A stretch of 64,000 nt of DNA from Planctomycetota bacterium (GTDB lineage: Bacteria > Planctomycetota > JAJSAM01 > JAJVHW01): positions 62,001 to 126,000 of the forward strand of contig JAJFFG010000122.1 in assembly GCA_021776825.1 (NCBI GenBank), in the 5' to 3' direction. Within the stretch, counting starts at the first letter, position 1, and each line of letters begins with the position of its first letter. Under the pieces are notes generated by a model, which was not told the origin of the DNA, did no database searches, and saw only the letters and a program-made list of their open reading frames with translations. The position numbers and the translations under genes are program-made. Shown in pieces: positions 1 to 9,688 of this stretch.

Positions 1-2219
1 GCGGCTCCCCGCTCGTCATCGGGCGACCGCTGGTCGTCAGGCCCGGGCTTCTCCGGCTCAGGCTTGTCGGGACGCGACTCGGCGTCCGTCAGCTTCGGCG
101 TCCGGCCGCTGCCATAGTACGAGTAGTAGTAGTAGTAGCTGTGATAGCCGGCGTAGTACTTCAACGCGCGCGTCGAGAGGTTGTTGAGGATGATGCCCTC
201 GATCGGCGCCTCGATGAAGTTGAGCTGCTCGATGCAGCGCGTCACGACGCCGCGCCGCGTCTTGCCAGCGTGCACGACGAGGATCACACCGTCCACCATC
301 GTGCCGAGTACGGCCGCGTCCGTCACAGCGCCGATCGGCGGCGTGTCCAAGATGACGTGGTCGTAGCGTGACTTCAGCTCCGCGATCAGGTTCCGCATCT
401 TGCGGGAACCGAGCAGTTCCGCCGGGTTCGGCGGGATCGGGCCACTGGTGATGACGTCGATGCCGACGTCGGGCATGGTCTGAGTGAACTCGCTCGGATC
501 CGCGTCCTGTGTGAGCAGCGACGAGAGACCGTTCACGTTCTCGAGTTCCATCGACTTGTGGATGCGGGGCTTGCGCAGGTCGGCATCGACGAGCACGACG
601 CTGTCACCGGACTGAGCCAGCACGCAGGCCATGTTGGTCGCCGTGGTGGTCTTGCCCTCGCGCGGACCCGCAGATGAGAACAGCAGCACACTTCGCCGTC
701 CGGCGCGGTCGCGGAGCGTGAGGGCAGTACGGATGCCTCGGAACGCTTCCGCGACCGAGCTCTTCTTCTCCCGGTACGCCATCAAGTCGCGCTTGCCGAC
801 GTCCTTCTTGTGCGCCGAGATGCGCGGGATGACGCCGATCAGCGGGGCGTCTGAGATCCGCTCCAGGTCGACCTTGGAGAGGATCGTGTCGTCGAGGTGC
901 TCTGCCAGGAACGCGAGGCCAACACCGCCGAGGAGCCCCAGCACCGCACCAAGAGCGAAGTTCATGGGCTTGTTCGGACTGACCGGACGCGACGCTGACG
1001 GTTCGCCAGCCCACGAGATGACCTTGACCGAGTCCACAACGCCGAACGCGCTCGGCGCCAACAACTCGAGCTCCCGTTGAGCAGCCGCCTTCTCGCCGGC
1101 GAGGCGAGCCGTGTCGGCGTTGATCTCGTCGAGCCGGGCCCGGACTCCCGCCGCCTGCTTCAGGTCGCGGTCCTTCTCAGCTGCCAGGGTCTCGTAGGCA
1201 ATCAGCTGCGGATCGAGAGCCTCATACCCGCTCACGAAGTGGCGCACGTACGCGTCCTGAACCTCGCGTCGGCGGGCCTCGACGCGGGCGATCGCCCGGT
1301 CGAGCGAGAGAATCTCGGGGTCCTTGCGGCCGGCCTTCCGGGCACGCAACTCGGCTTGCTCGGCGCGCAGTGTTGCGATCCGGTTCAGCGCGTCGCGCAC
1401 GTCCTCATTCGCCAGGACGCGGGGATGTTGCGAGAGAGACTCCGGCCCCTCCGCTCCGTCCTGCAACGCGGCGGCGAATGCCCGATACGTGGCTTCGTCC
1501 TCGATCTTCTGAATCTGAACTTCGGTCCGCTTGTCCAGGAAGCGGCGCCGATCGTTGGAGAGCTTCAGGTACTCGTCGTCGAACGACGCCTCGCTGAAGC
1601 CCTGTTGCTCCAGGGCCGAGCGCTTCTGCACCTCTCGGACCGACATGCCCGAACTGGTCGAAGCCACACGTTCCTCGAGTTCGCTCTTTCGAGACTTACG
1701 TTGCAGCTCGCTCTCATCGCGCTGGATGGCACGGAAGTGCCGAACAAGAGCGTTGCAGAGGTCGTCGAGCACTTTGTGGTTCGAGCCTGAGATCGAGACA
1801 TCGACGAGATACTGACCTCGCCGCTGCGACGCTCGGACACTGCCCGCCGCCGCGAGAATGTCCGCCTTCGCCATGCCGACCAGGTCCTCGTGACCGACGA
1901 GCTCCGCATCGGTGATCGCGTCGTTCAGCGTCGACCGCATCTCGAGCTTCACGAGTTGCGTCTTCAGGTAACTGACATCCTGGAAGATCCGCGGGGCGAA
2001 CGTCGCTCCCCCCACGGAAGACAGCCGCGGCGGAACCATCTCGATGACGGCAGCGCTGCGATAGGTCTTCGTCTGGCGCTCGGTGAGGAACCAAGTCAAC
2101 GCGAGCGCGACAGCGAGGACGAGAATCACCCACTGACCGTGCTTCAGCACGATCAGCCAATAATCCTTCGCCTGCGTCGCGGGAGCCAGCGTCGTCCGCG
2201 GGGGTTGCGTCGGGGTCAT
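1..2219 (-). CDS. Wzc-type chain-length determinant / BY-kinase, 3' end outside window
   Basis: Inner-membrane polysaccharide co-polymerase fused to a cytoplasmic bacterial tyrosine kinase, expected to work with the Wza-type exporter just upstream. The frame opens with ATG at 2219 and stays open to the window edge, so about 739 residues are visible. The first transmembrane helix is near residues 24-43 (DYWLIVLKHGQWVILVLA), followed by a Wzz-like periplasmic region and a long charged, probably coiled-coil part. A kinase domain follows: Walker A GPREGKTT with Lys523, and Walker A' VVLVDADLRKP with Asp545 and Asp547. Around residue 690 is a tyrosine cluster, YHSYYYYYSYYG, the typical autophosphorylation tail. 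Unusually, the chain continues past the cluster as a Pro/Asp/Glu-rich tail that leaves the window. The upstream exporter stops 28 bp before the start, so co-transcription is likely. Confidence 0.93.
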   Translation of the reverse strand, partial: MTPTQPPRTTLAPATQAKDYWLIVLKHGQWVILVLAVALALTWFLTERQTKTYRSAAVIEMVPPRLSSVGGATFAPRIFQDVSYLKTQLVKLEMRSTLNDAITDAELVGHEDLVGMAKADILAAAGSVRASQRRGQYLVDVSISGSNHKVLDDLCNALVRHFRAIQRDESELQRKSRKSELEERVASTSSGMSVREVQKRSALEQQGFSEASFDDEYLKLSNDRRRFLDKRTEVQIQKIEDEATYRAFAAALQDGAEGPESLSQHPRVLANEDVRDALNRIATLRAEQAELRARKAGRKDPEILSLDRAIARVEARRREVQDAYVRHFVSGYEALDPQLIAYETLAAEKDRDLKQAAGVRARLDEINADTARLAGEKAAAQRELELLAPSAFGVVDSVKVISWAGEPSASRPVSPNKPMNFALGAVLGLLGGVGLAFLAEHLDDTILSKVDLERISDAPLIGVIPRISAHKKDVGKRDLMAYREKKSSVAEAFRGIRTALTLRDRAGRRSVLLFSSAGPREGKTTTATNMACVLAQSGDSVVLVDADLRKPRIHKSMELENVNGLSSLLTQDADPSEFTQTMPDVGIDVITSGPIPPNPAELLGSRKMRNLIAELKSRYDHVILDTPPIGAVTDAAVLGTMVDGVILVVHAGKTRRGVVTRCIEQLNFIEAPIEGIILNNLSTRALKYYAGYHSYYYYYSYYGSGRTPKLTDAESRPDKPEPEKPGPDDQRSPDDERGA

Positions 2220-2247
2220 CGTTTCAGCTCGTAGTTGGCCGAGAGGC

Positions 2248-3150
2248 CTAGAAGAACGACTCCGGAACGTAGATCAGATCGTCGGCCTGCAGGATGACCG
2301 GCGGGTGGTTGCCCTCGATGATCTCGTCGAAATCGATGACGAGGCGCTTCCGTCCTGCCGACGTGTGGCGAATGATCGTGACCTCGGAACGATCCGCGAA
2401 TTCGGCGAAGTCGCCGGTGATTGCGATGAGTTTGGCCAGCGTGAAGCCAGTTCGGCCGCGAACGATGGGATGGCGCCCTGGGTTGCCCACCTTCCCGAGG
2501 ACGTAGACCGACTCGGCCGTCTGGGGGTTCGCCCCTTCCAACTTCGGCACGACGATGTAGTCGCCTTCGAAGACCACCACGTTCTTACGCTCGTCCAGGC
2601 GCTGCAGGATGTCGGAGACATCCACGTCGATCGGATACAGATCTCCGCCCTCCGACCGGCGGAGGACGCGGACGCGCGAGAAGTCGGCGTCCTTCGTGCC
2701 CAGAGCTCCCGACATCGCCAGCAACTCCAGCAAGCGCGGATTGCGGTGGATCGGCAGATCCACCGTCCCCTGCGTCGCTCCCAGGAGATACACGCGCCGT
2801 GGCGAGTAGCTCGTCACGATGCAACTCACCTTGGGATCGTCCACGAACTCCTCGACGCGCAACCGTCTCGCAATCGCCTCTTCGACTTCGGAGTCCGTCT
2901 TCCCGAGAAGGCTCAGCTTGCCGATGGGCGGGAACGAGACCTCGCCGTTGCCGGGCACGCTGTAGGCCCGAGTCAGATCCTCACGCTGGTAGACGACGAT
3001 GTCGATCTGATCGCCGACACGCAGTCGGTACGCCGTCAGGTCGCGCTGAGACGGGTCGTCCCGTCCAGGCGCATCCTGGGCGAAGAGGTCGCCGACGTAG
3101 AACGCTGCCGCCGCACTCAAGAGCGCCACCACGGAGAGGATGTTACGCAT
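2248..3150 (-). CDS. Wza-like polysaccharide export protein (Poly_export/SLBB)
   Basis: Outer-membrane or periplasmic polysaccharide export protein of 300 aa. The N-terminus has a signal sequence (MRNILSVVALLSAAAAFYVG). A polysaccharide export domain begins at about residue 40 with the characteristic YRLRVGDQIDIVVYQ and continues through GEVSFPPIGKLSLLGKT. SLBB-like segments follow, for example RRVYLLGATQG and SVYVLGKVGNPGRH. There is no obvious lipobox cysteine at the signal-peptide end, unlike E. coli Wza. The gene lies between the beta-barrel gene and the tyrosine kinase on the same strand, which supports one export module. Family assignment is firm; the exported polymer is unknown. Confidence 0.93.
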   Translation of the reverse strand: MRNILSVVALLSAAAAFYVGDLFAQDAPGRDDPSQRDLTAYRLRVGDQIDIVVYQREDLTRAYSVPGNGEVSFPPIGKLSLLGKTDSEVEEAIARRLRVEEFVDDPKVSCIVTSYSPRRVYLLGATQGTVDLPIHRNPRLLELLAMSGALGTKDADFSRVRVLRRSEGGDLYPIDVDVSDILQRLDERKNVVVFEGDYIVVPKLEGANPQTAESVYVLGKVGNPGRHPIVRGRTGFTLAKLIAITGDFAEFADRSEVTIIRHTSAGRKRLVIDFDEIIEGNHPPVILQADDLIYVPESFF

Positions 3151-3331
3151 CGGGCTCCCCTCTTCGATTCACCGAGGCCTGTTCGAATCACCGAGGTCAC
3201 GGCAGCGACTTGACTGCGCTACTCACCTCACAGGCGAGCGCACACCACGCTCACCGGACGAGTCAGTCTACCGTCCCCGACCGAGAACGGAGGGAGGCAT
3301 GCGCCACGGCTCGATCCGCTACGGCGAACAG

Positions 3332-4855
3332 CTACTCGATGCCACTGCCGAACGTCGGGACCTTCAGACCGCTCAGGTAGAACGTGAGGCCAACGACGCC
3401 ACGATAGTTGGTGAAGCTGCTCTCGTGTGCGGAGTTGCGTCGCTCGTAGTCGACCGAGACGTCGAGATCCACCCAGTCCTCGATCGGATAACGCAGACCG
3501 AGGCCGACACCTCCGCGGTTGACGTTGCGGTTGTGCTGGTTCAGGAGCTGCGCGGAACCGTCCGCGCGGAGCGGGATCAGCGTACCCGTCGGACTGGTGT
3601 GCTCGTAGTAGGTCGCCACGCGCCCGACGAGGCGCCGCGTGATGTTGTGCGTCAGCGTGAAGTCCACGCGGTCGACGATCTGGTAGTTGCCTCGGAACGA
3701 GAACTGGTTCGTCCTGAGGTAGCGCAGATCGGCAACCGACCGGCTGGACATCAGGTACTGCAGAGACGCCTCGACGTGCAGACTGGTGTCGTCGTCGCCG
3801 TCATCTCGCCGGAACGCGACACCCGAGTCGGTGAACCCCCCGGACTCATACTCAGCGTGATCGAAGCCGACCGAGAGCGTTCCGCGGAGGCCACCGGACA
3901 CGCCGTCCGTCACGGTCAGGGGAATACTCCCCTTGATCCCGAAGTCGAAGCCAGAGACGTCGCCATCGTTGATGCGCTGCGACTCGCGGTTGTCTGCCCG
4001 GTACCGCGCGCGAGCGAACGCCCGCGTCGTCTCACGCCAGACTGGATAGTTGGCCTCGAACGAGTACGTGGTCTCCGTGCGATCGAGGTCATCGAACGAC
4101 GGGTCGCGAGACTCCGCGTCGCGCGAATCGATGCGCAGGATGTAGTTCAACTTCGTGCCGAAGAAGGGATCGCCGTCGAGGCCCACCGAGGCGAACGCGC
4201 CCTGGTTCGTCCGCTTGAAGCGCGACTCGAACTGATTCTCGATCGGCTCAGAGCGGCGAGCGTACGAGAAGCCAGCGCTCGCCCACACGTTGCGGTTGAA
4301 TGTGTACCGCGCGCCAAGTTGCGCACTGCCCTCCCAGTCGCTGGGGTGGTCCTCCCGGTACCGCTCGCGCCACTGTTGGTCCGTCGAGAGCGACAGACGC
4401 AGGCGCCCGCCCATGAGCATGGTGTCAGCGAGAAACCCGAGCTGATGCACCTGCGTCCAGCCACTCTCCCGGCCGTCGCGACCGTCGGAGCTGGGAAGAT
4501 CCCGCGCGCCTGCCTGATTCTCCTTGAACAGGTTCGAGTCGTACTCGATCGCCTCGCGAAAATACGGAAGCACGCGCACGTTGCCGATCTTCATGTCGCC
4601 CCGCGGCCAGATCGGGACGTGGCCGAGGCGCGAGACTCCCAACTCGGATGTCGTCACAAAGTCCTGCGCGAGGCGAAAGAACGTCTCCTCCACGGTGTCC
4701 GCGTTCGATGCGCCGTACGGCTCCCAGGTCGGGAGATCTCGAACAGCGTCGTCTCGGGCGGAGGTGCTTCCCGCATCCTGGGCGACTGCCGGAACCACGA
4801 GGGAGAACACCCCAATCGCAGCCGCAGCCAGCATGCCCGTCTTGCCCTTGGTCAT
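3332..4855 (-). CDS. Secreted outer-membrane beta-barrel protein (BBP2-like)
   Basis: A 507-aa protein with a clear signal peptide (MTKGKTGMLAAAAIGVFSLV, then AVAQ). The early segment VLPYFREAIEYDSNLFKEN resembles the start of the putative beta-barrel porin 2 family that often accompanies exopolysaccharide loci. The rest is a series of short alternating strands rich in Tyr, Arg, Asp and Gly, and the chain ends with a strand-like GVVGLTFYLSGLK, as expected for a transmembrane barrel. It lies between the FecR-like gene and the Wza-like gene, same strand. The likely role is passage of polysaccharide through, or its anchoring at, the outer membrane. This role is inferred from context; the fold is inferred from the strand pattern. 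Confidence 0.8.
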   Translation of the reverse strand: MTKGKTGMLAAAAIGVFSLVVPAVAQDAGSTSARDDAVRDLPTWEPYGASNADTVEETFFRLAQDFVTTSELGVSRLGHVPIWPRGDMKIGNVRVLPYFREAIEYDSNLFKENQAGARDLPSSDGRDGRESGWTQVHQLGFLADTMLMGGRLRLSLSTDQQWRERYREDHPSDWEGSAQLGARYTFNRNVWASAGFSYARRSEPIENQFESRFKRTNQGAFASVGLDGDPFFGTKLNYILRIDSRDAESRDPSFDDLDRTETTYSFEANYPVWRETTRAFARARYRADNRESQRINDGDVSGFDFGIKGSIPLTVTDGVSGGLRGTLSVGFDHAEYESGGFTDSGVAFRRDDGDDDTSLHVEASLQYLMSSRSVADLRYLRTNQFSFRGNYQIVDRVDFTLTHNITRRLVGRVATYYEHTSPTGTLIPLRADGSAQLLNQHNRNVNRGGVGLGLRYPIEDWVDLDVSVDYERRNSAHESSFTNYRGVVGLTFYLSGLKVPTFGSGIE

Positions 4856-4922
4856 CGCGTTCCCCTCATCGCGCCCATATTCCCGAACCGCTCATCACGC
4901 ACAGCATCGAGACTCATCGGCA

Positions 4923-6395
4923 TCAGCGCCGCCCCGGCTTCGAGGTGCTGACGTCACTCACGTCCCCGACCGGCTCGTCGTACAGGGAACTCCCGCCGAC
5001 CGGGTCGTTGTTGTGGACGATGCCGGTGAACGAGAGCACATTGCCGTCGGCGCCGAGCTCTACCGACTCACCAGGAGCCAGAAAGAACACGGCATCCGTG
5101 CCGACGTCGACCACACCGATGTCATCGCCGACGTACGTAAGGATGACGCCGCCGGTGCTCGTCGTCTCCACCTGGAACGAGCCGGCCGGAGTGTAGGCAA
5201 CGCGCTGGCTACCCACCTCGATCGAGCCCCCGTCGGCGCCAGCACGCTGGCGCCCGCCAGCGGGTGCGTCGCCGCCGGACGAGCTACCCGTTCGAACGTT
5301 CAGCGTCCATCCGCCCACCAGGTTGATCGTCTTGCCCTTGTGCCAGACCTGCGCGAGATCCCCGTCCAACTTCTGGAACGAGACCTTGTCACCAGGCGCC
5401 ACTCGAGCAAAGCCGGTCGCGTTCTGCAGGATCAGCGACGCGTCGTACGGCGTCTGGATCTCCATCGCCGTGCCGCGCGTGTACGCCTCGTTGATAACGC
5501 CAGAGCGAAGCAGGATGCGACGCCCCTGCGGAGCGAGCTGCAGGAAACAGAGTTCGGCGGGGCCGACGACGGAGATCGACGAACTGTCCTGGAACACGAC
5601 CATCATGCGCGCGCCGGCCATGAGACGGACGCAATCACCCTGACGGAAGCGCGTCTGCGGGGAGACACGGGCGGTCTGCGTGCCGCGCTGACGCGTGCCG
5701 GTACCCGTGAGCGTCCCGACGCGAGCCTCTTCGTTGCTCGCGGGGACGGCGGAGACCGGAGCGGGCTTCGGCTTCGCGGCGGGCCTCACGGCCGGACGCG
5801 GCTTCGGCGTCGGGCGCGGCTTCACCGCTGGTCGCGGGGCCGGCTTCGGCCTCGGCTTCGCAGCCGGAGCGTTGCTCCAAGTGCTCGCGAGGTTCTTGGC
5901 CTTGCCATCGACGTACAGCTTCGCGTAGTCGCCACCGCTCTTCGTGAAGGTCACGCGCGACCCGGCAACCGATGCCGAAGCGCTTGCACTCTGAAGAACG
6001 AGCGAGTTCTTGCCCGGGGCCTGGATCTCCAGCGCGACGCCGCCGACGTCGGCGCGTGAGATCGTGCCGCTGCGGAGCATGACGCGGTTGCCGGACGAGT
6101 CGAGCTGGAGGAACGAGAGTTCGGCCGGACCCGAGATGCGCACGGTGGCGCCATCGGCAAGCCGGACGGTCAGTGAGCCGCCGGACGCGACGCTCAGAAG
6201 GTCACCGGCCTTGAAACTCGTCGACGAACCGACGCGCGACGTCTGTCGGCCGGATCGCAGCGTGGCGGAGCCACGGAGGTCCCCCACGCGCGCTGTCTCG
6301 GGGGCAGCGGCGAGCGCCGTCCCGACGAACAGAGTTGCAGCGGCGACGAGCGCGATCGCCCAGCGGGTGACCCCGCCCAGTCCTTGGCCCCTCAT
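4923..6395 (-). CDS. Exported protein with two FecR-like domains
   Basis: A 490-aa protein with an N-terminal membrane or signal segment (RWAIALVAAATLFVGTALAA). Two homologous FecR-like beta-sandwich units follow, residues about 34-172 and 223-367. Each carries the same landmarks: ARVGxLxGxxTxR, a G-x-C/L start strand, a SGPAELSFLQL or VGPAELCFLQL core, and LRSGxI. The units are joined by a 45-residue linker (176-220) made almost only of Ala, Pro, Lys and Arg. The C-terminal part has another strand-rich segment and an acidic end. No ECF sigma factor lies beside it, so it is unlikely to be a classical FecR anti-sigma regulator. A binding or scaffold role in the polysaccharide export module next to it is inferred. 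Confidence 0.8.
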   Translation of the reverse strand: MRGQGLGGVTRWAIALVAAATLFVGTALAAAPETARVGDLRGSATLRSGRQTSRVGSSTSFKAGDLLSVASGGSLTVRLADGATVRISGPAELSFLQLDSSGNRVMLRSGTISRADVGGVALEIQAPGKNSLVLQSASASASVAGSRVTFTKSGGDYAKLYVDGKAKNLASTWSNAPAAKPRPKPAPRPAVKPRPTPKPRPAVRPAAKPKPAPVSAVPASNEEARVGTLTGTGTRQRGTQTARVSPQTRFRQGDCVRLMAGARMMVVFQDSSSISVVGPAELCFLQLAPQGRRILLRSGVINEAYTRGTAMEIQTPYDASLILQNATGFARVAPGDKVSFQKLDGDLAQVWHKGKTINLVGGWTLNVRTGSSSGGDAPAGGRQRAGADGGSIEVGSQRVAYTPAGSFQVETTSTGGVILTYVGDDIGVVDVGTDAVFFLAPGESVELGADGNVLSFTGIVHNNDPVGGSSLYDEPVGDVSDVSTSKPGRR

Positions 6396-6616
6396 GCGTC
6401 CTCTCCTCTGCAGTTCACGGTCCGGTACTCAACTGCCACGGCCTTCCGGGCAACAAACCACCGACCCCAGCCCCACGAACTCTGCACTTGACGACGTGCA
6501 TGATGCTACGTCCAGCCTCAAAGTGCGCAATATTAAGAGATCGGATTCCAGGCTAGAAATCCAAAGCCTGGCGAGCACTACCGTCACATTCCCGAGTGCA
6601 GCGCGAGTATACCCGC

Positions 6617-7969
6617 TCACGCTCCACTGCCGGCGAGGAAGTCCTCGACCAGGCCCGTGTCGTAATGCCCAGCGGCGAAGCCGGCGTGCCCGAGCATGCG
6701 TCGATGGAACGGGATGGTCGTCCGGATGCCGCCGACGACGAACTCGTCGAGTGCCCGCGCCAGGCGGGCGATGGCCGTCTTTCGGTCACGGCCGTGGACG
6801 ATCAGCTTGGCGATCATCGAGTCGTAGTTGGGGGGGACCTGGTACCCCGCGAACACGTGCGAGTCCACCCGGACACCAGGTCCGCCAGGCGGGGTCCACG
6901 CTGTCACGCGCCCCGCTGAGGGCCGGAAGTCCTTGTCCGGGTCCTCCGCGTTCACACGAACCTCGATGGCATGACCGTTCAGCCTCACGTCATCCTGATC
7001 GAAGCCCAGCTTCTCCCCTGCGGCGACACGGAGCTGCTCGCGGACCAGATCGATCCCGGTCACCATCTCTGACACCGGGTGCTCGACCTGGATCCGAGCG
7101 TTGACCTCGATGAAGTAGAATGAGTTGTCACGATCGACCAGGAACTCGACGGTGCCGGCGCTCGAGTAGTTGATCTGCTTGAGCAACTTCACTGCGCTGC
7201 GGTGCATCTTCTTGCGCACATCGCGCGGCAGTGACGAGCACGGGCTCTCCTCGAGCATCTTCTGGTGCCGACGCTGGACAGAGCAGTCGCGTTCGTAGAG
7301 ATGCACGATGTGGCCATGCGTGTCGGCGATGACCTGCACCTCGACGTGCCGCGGGCGATCCAGGTACTTCTCGAGATAGACGTCGCCATCGCCGAAGGCG
7401 GCCTGGGCCTCAGCGCTCGCAGCCTGGATGGCCGTGCGAAGGCTCATGTCGTTGTGCGCGACGCGCATGCCACGCCCGCCTCCGCCGGCGGAGGCTTTGA
7501 CGAGGACCGGATAGCCGATCTCCCGCGCGAGGCGGAGCGCCTCGGTCTCTTCGCGGATGGTGCCCTCGCTGCCCGGCACGACCGCCACGCCGGCCTTCTG
7601 CGCAGTGGCTCGGGCCCGTGACTTGTCCCCCACGGAGCGGATCGCCTCGGGCCGCGGCCCGACAAACGTGATGTTCGAGGCTTCGCAGATCTCGGCGAAG
7701 TGGGCGTTCTCGGAGAGGAAGCCGTATCCGGGGTGGATCGCGTCGACGTCGGCGATCTCGGCGGCGGCGAGGATGTTCGGGATCGAGAGGTAGGAACCGG
7801 CCGAGGCCGCGGACCCGATGCAGATCGTCTCGTCAGCGAATCGCAAGTACCCGGCCTCACGGTCGGCCGTGCTGTAGACCGCCACCGTCTGGAGCCCGAG
7901 GTCGCGGCACGCGCGAATGATGCGCAGCGCAATCTCGCCGCGGTTCGCCACGAGGACACGGGAGATCAT
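6617..7969 (-). CDS. accC: Acetyl-CoA carboxylase, biotin carboxylase subunit
   Basis: Catalyses ATP-dependent carboxylation of the biotin carried by AccB, the first half-reaction of malonyl-CoA synthesis for fatty acids. The protein is 450 aa, the standard length. Visible family marks are the start ISRVLVANRGEIALRIIRA, the ATP-grasp glycine loop KASAGGGGRGMR, the RDCSVQRRHQKMLEESP segment, and NARIQVEHPVSEMVTG with catalytic residues. ATG at 7969 is the natural start because the family N-terminus begins there. It lies downstream of accB on the same strand after a 208-bp gap. The carboxyltransferase genes accA and accD are not in the window. Confidence 0.97.
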   Translation of the reverse strand: MISRVLVANRGEIALRIIRACRDLGLQTVAVYSTADREAGYLRFADETICIGSAASAGSYLSIPNILAAAEIADVDAIHPGYGFLSENAHFAEICEASNITFVGPRPEAIRSVGDKSRARATAQKAGVAVVPGSEGTIREETEALRLAREIGYPVLVKASAGGGGRGMRVAHNDMSLRTAIQAASAEAQAAFGDGDVYLEKYLDRPRHVEVQVIADTHGHIVHLYERDCSVQRRHQKMLEESPCSSLPRDVRKKMHRSAVKLLKQINYSSAGTVEFLVDRDNSFYFIEVNARIQVEHPVSEMVTGIDLVREQLRVAAGEKLGFDQDDVRLNGHAIEVRVNAEDPDKDFRPSAGRVTAWTPPGGPGVRVDSHVFAGYQVPPNYDSMIAKLIVHGRDRKTAIARLARALDEFVVGGIRTTIPFHRRMLGHAGFAAGHYDTGLVEDFLAGSGA

Positions 7970-8177
7970 CGGCGGGTGTCCTGTCCGAGAAGTGACCGCT
8001 CAGAGCTCGAAGCAGATCCTCGATCGGGGCAGCGCGAGTCGCTCGGTGACGAGTTCATCTGCCGCCGAGCGGCCAAGCCCGAGACAGCCTCAAGGGGAAC
8101 GCTCGAGCGCCGCGATCGTGCTCGGTCGTGCCTGGCTCGCCACCAGCCGGGTGACGAGATTCTGCTCGGAGGAGACA

Positions 8178-8678
8178 CTAGGCGGCGCCGCTCCCGGAGG
8201 GACGGATCAGGAACAGCGGCTGACCGAACTCCACCGGTTCACCGTTCTGCACCAGGATCTCCAGGATCTCGCCCTCGACCTCGGCCTTGATCTCGTTCAT
8301 GACCTTCATCGCCTCGATGATGCAGACGACGGTCTCCACCCCGATGCGGTCCCCCACCTCGACGAACGGCGCGGCATCCGGGCCCGGCGACCGATAGAAC
8401 GTGCCGACCATGGGCGACGGGATCTCTACCCCACGCTTCGCCGGAGCGGCGTCCACCTCGGCAGCGGCGGCGGGAGCCGGCGCGGGCGCGACCGGCTGCG
8501 CGAACGCGGCCACAGGCATCGCACTCATGGCGCCCGGAACGCTTCGCACGACACGCACGCGCTTGCCTTCGAGCTCGATCTCGACCTCGGCCAGGTCCTT
8601 CGTCTCCATGAGATTCACGAGACGGCGGACCTCCGCCAGATCGAGCTTGGTCTGACTGCGAGGCTGTGACTCGCTCAC
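8178..8678 (-). CDS. accB: Acetyl-CoA carboxylase biotin carboxyl carrier protein
   Basis: Biotin carrier subunit of acetyl-CoA carboxylase, 166 aa. The chosen start is GTG at 8678: it gives the usual short N-terminal helix ([19 protein letters not shown]), has a strong G-rich ribosome site just upstream, and overlaps the asd stop by four bases (GTGA). A longer frame upstream would begin inside asd. After an Ala/Pro hinge (about 52-80) comes the biotinyl domain with [14 protein letters not shown] and the biotin-attachment motif EAMKVMNEI, target Lys125. Translational coupling to asd is likely. Confidence 0.96.
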   Translation of the reverse strand: MSESQPRSQTKLDLAEVRRLVNLMETKDLAEVEIELEGKRVRVVRSVPGAMSAMPVAAFAQPVAPAPAPAAAAEVDAAPAKRGVEIPSPMVGTFYRSPGPDAAPFVEVGDRIGVETVVCIIEAMKVMNEIKAEVEGEILEILVQNGEPVEFGQPLFLIRPSGSGAA

Positions 8679-9688
8679 ACGCCCCCCCTTCGTACGAGGT
8701 GTTCGGCGATCTGCACGGCGTTCCACGCCGCGCCCTTCAACAACTGGTCACCCACGGACCAGAGTAGGAGTCCGCCGGGCCGTGAAGCGTCCCGTCGGAT
8801 ACGTCCAACGAACACGTCGCACCTCCCCGACGCGTCGAGCGGCGTAGGGTAGTCCGGCGGGTCCGCGTCGTCCACGACCACGACACCCGGTGCCACGCGC
8901 AGGATCTCTTTGGCGCGAGCGGGCTCGAGCGGCCGTCGGAACTCCAGGGCAGCGGACACGGCGTGAGCCCGGGCCACGGGGACGCGAACGCACGTCGCCG
9001 CGACCTCGACATCGGTGTCGTCGAGGATGCGGCGTGTCTCGTCCGGGAACTTCTGTTCCTCGGTCGTCGCGCCGTCCTCGCGCAGGTCGCCGACGAATGG
9101 GATCACGTTGCCGTGGAGCACGCGGGGCAACACGGACGCCTCCAGCGGTCGCCCCTCGGCGGCAGCGCGCGTCTGCGCGTCGTACTCGTCCAGCGCAGCC
9201 TGGCCTGCTCCGGAGGCGGCCTGGTACGACGAGACCACCGCGCGCGACAAGCCAGCCTCTCGATGGAGCGGCGCCACCGCCATCAGGAACACGATGGTCG
9301 TGCAGTTGGGCACGGCCAACAGCCCCTGATGTCCATCGAGGGCAGCTGCATTGACCTCGGGGATCACCAGGGGCACGTCCTCGTCCAGACGGAACGCGCT
9401 GCTGTTATCCACGATCACCGTGCCGCGAGCGCGGGCGCGAGGTGCGAAGCGGCGACTGCGATCGCCGCCACACGAGAAGAAGGCCAGATCGCAGCCCTCG
9501 AGCGACGCGTCCGTCAGTTCCTCGACAGGGAGTTCCTCCCCGTCGAACGGGAGCACGCGCCCGGCCGAACGAGCCGAAGCCAGCAGCCGGAGCGACGCCA
9601 GCGGGAACTTGCGCTCGGCCAGCAGGCGCAGAAGTTCCGCCCCCACCGCTCCGGTCGCCCCAGCGACGGCGACCCGAAGTCCGCTCAT
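8675..9688 (-). CDS. asd: Aspartate-semialdehyde dehydrogenase
   Basis: Makes L-aspartate-4-semialdehyde from aspartyl phosphate with NADPH, the branch point to lysine, diaminopimelate, threonine and methionine. The protein is 337 aa from ATG at 9688. The Rossmann start [15 protein letters not shown] matches the family N-terminus, and longer in-frame starts would lie inside mog. The catalytic cysteine is Cys129 in VPNCTT, and the substrate segment SYQAASGAG is present. The ATG overlaps the mog stop by four bases (ATGA), and the stop overlaps the accB start. This points to translational coupling in one transcript. Confidence 0.96.
   Translation of the reverse strand: MSGLRVAVAGATGAVGAELLRLLAERKFPLASLRLLASARSAGRVLPFDGEELPVEELTDASLEGCDLAFFSCGGDRSRRFAPRARARGTVIVDNSSAFRLDEDVPLVIPEVNAAALDGHQGLLAVPNCTTIVFLMAVAPLHREAGLSRAVVSSYQAASGAGQAALDEYDAQTRAAAEGRPLEASVLPRVLHGNVIPFVGDLREDGATTEEQKFPDETRRILDDTDVEVAATCVRVPVARAHAVSAALEFRRPLEPARAKEILRVAPGVVVVDDADPPDYPTPLDASGRCDVFVGRIRRDASRPGGLLLWSVGDQLLKGAAWNAVQIAEHLVRRGGV

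Noticed and set aside
3140-4951. A 603-codon plus-strand frame opposite the beta-barrel gene
   Set aside because: No signal peptide, domain or ribosome site; the opposite frame has a convincing exported barrel.
6396-6616. A TAATAT-like promoter element upstream of the FecR-like gene
   Set aside because: The TTGGAT box lies 23 bases away, too far for a normal -35, so I do not claim a promoter.
7966-8178. A 70-codon minus-strand frame that begins at the accB stop and ends at the accC start
   Set aside because: The boundaries look coupled, but the peptide is Ser/Arg-rich, third codon positions are much less GC-rich than in real genes here, and no family character is visible.
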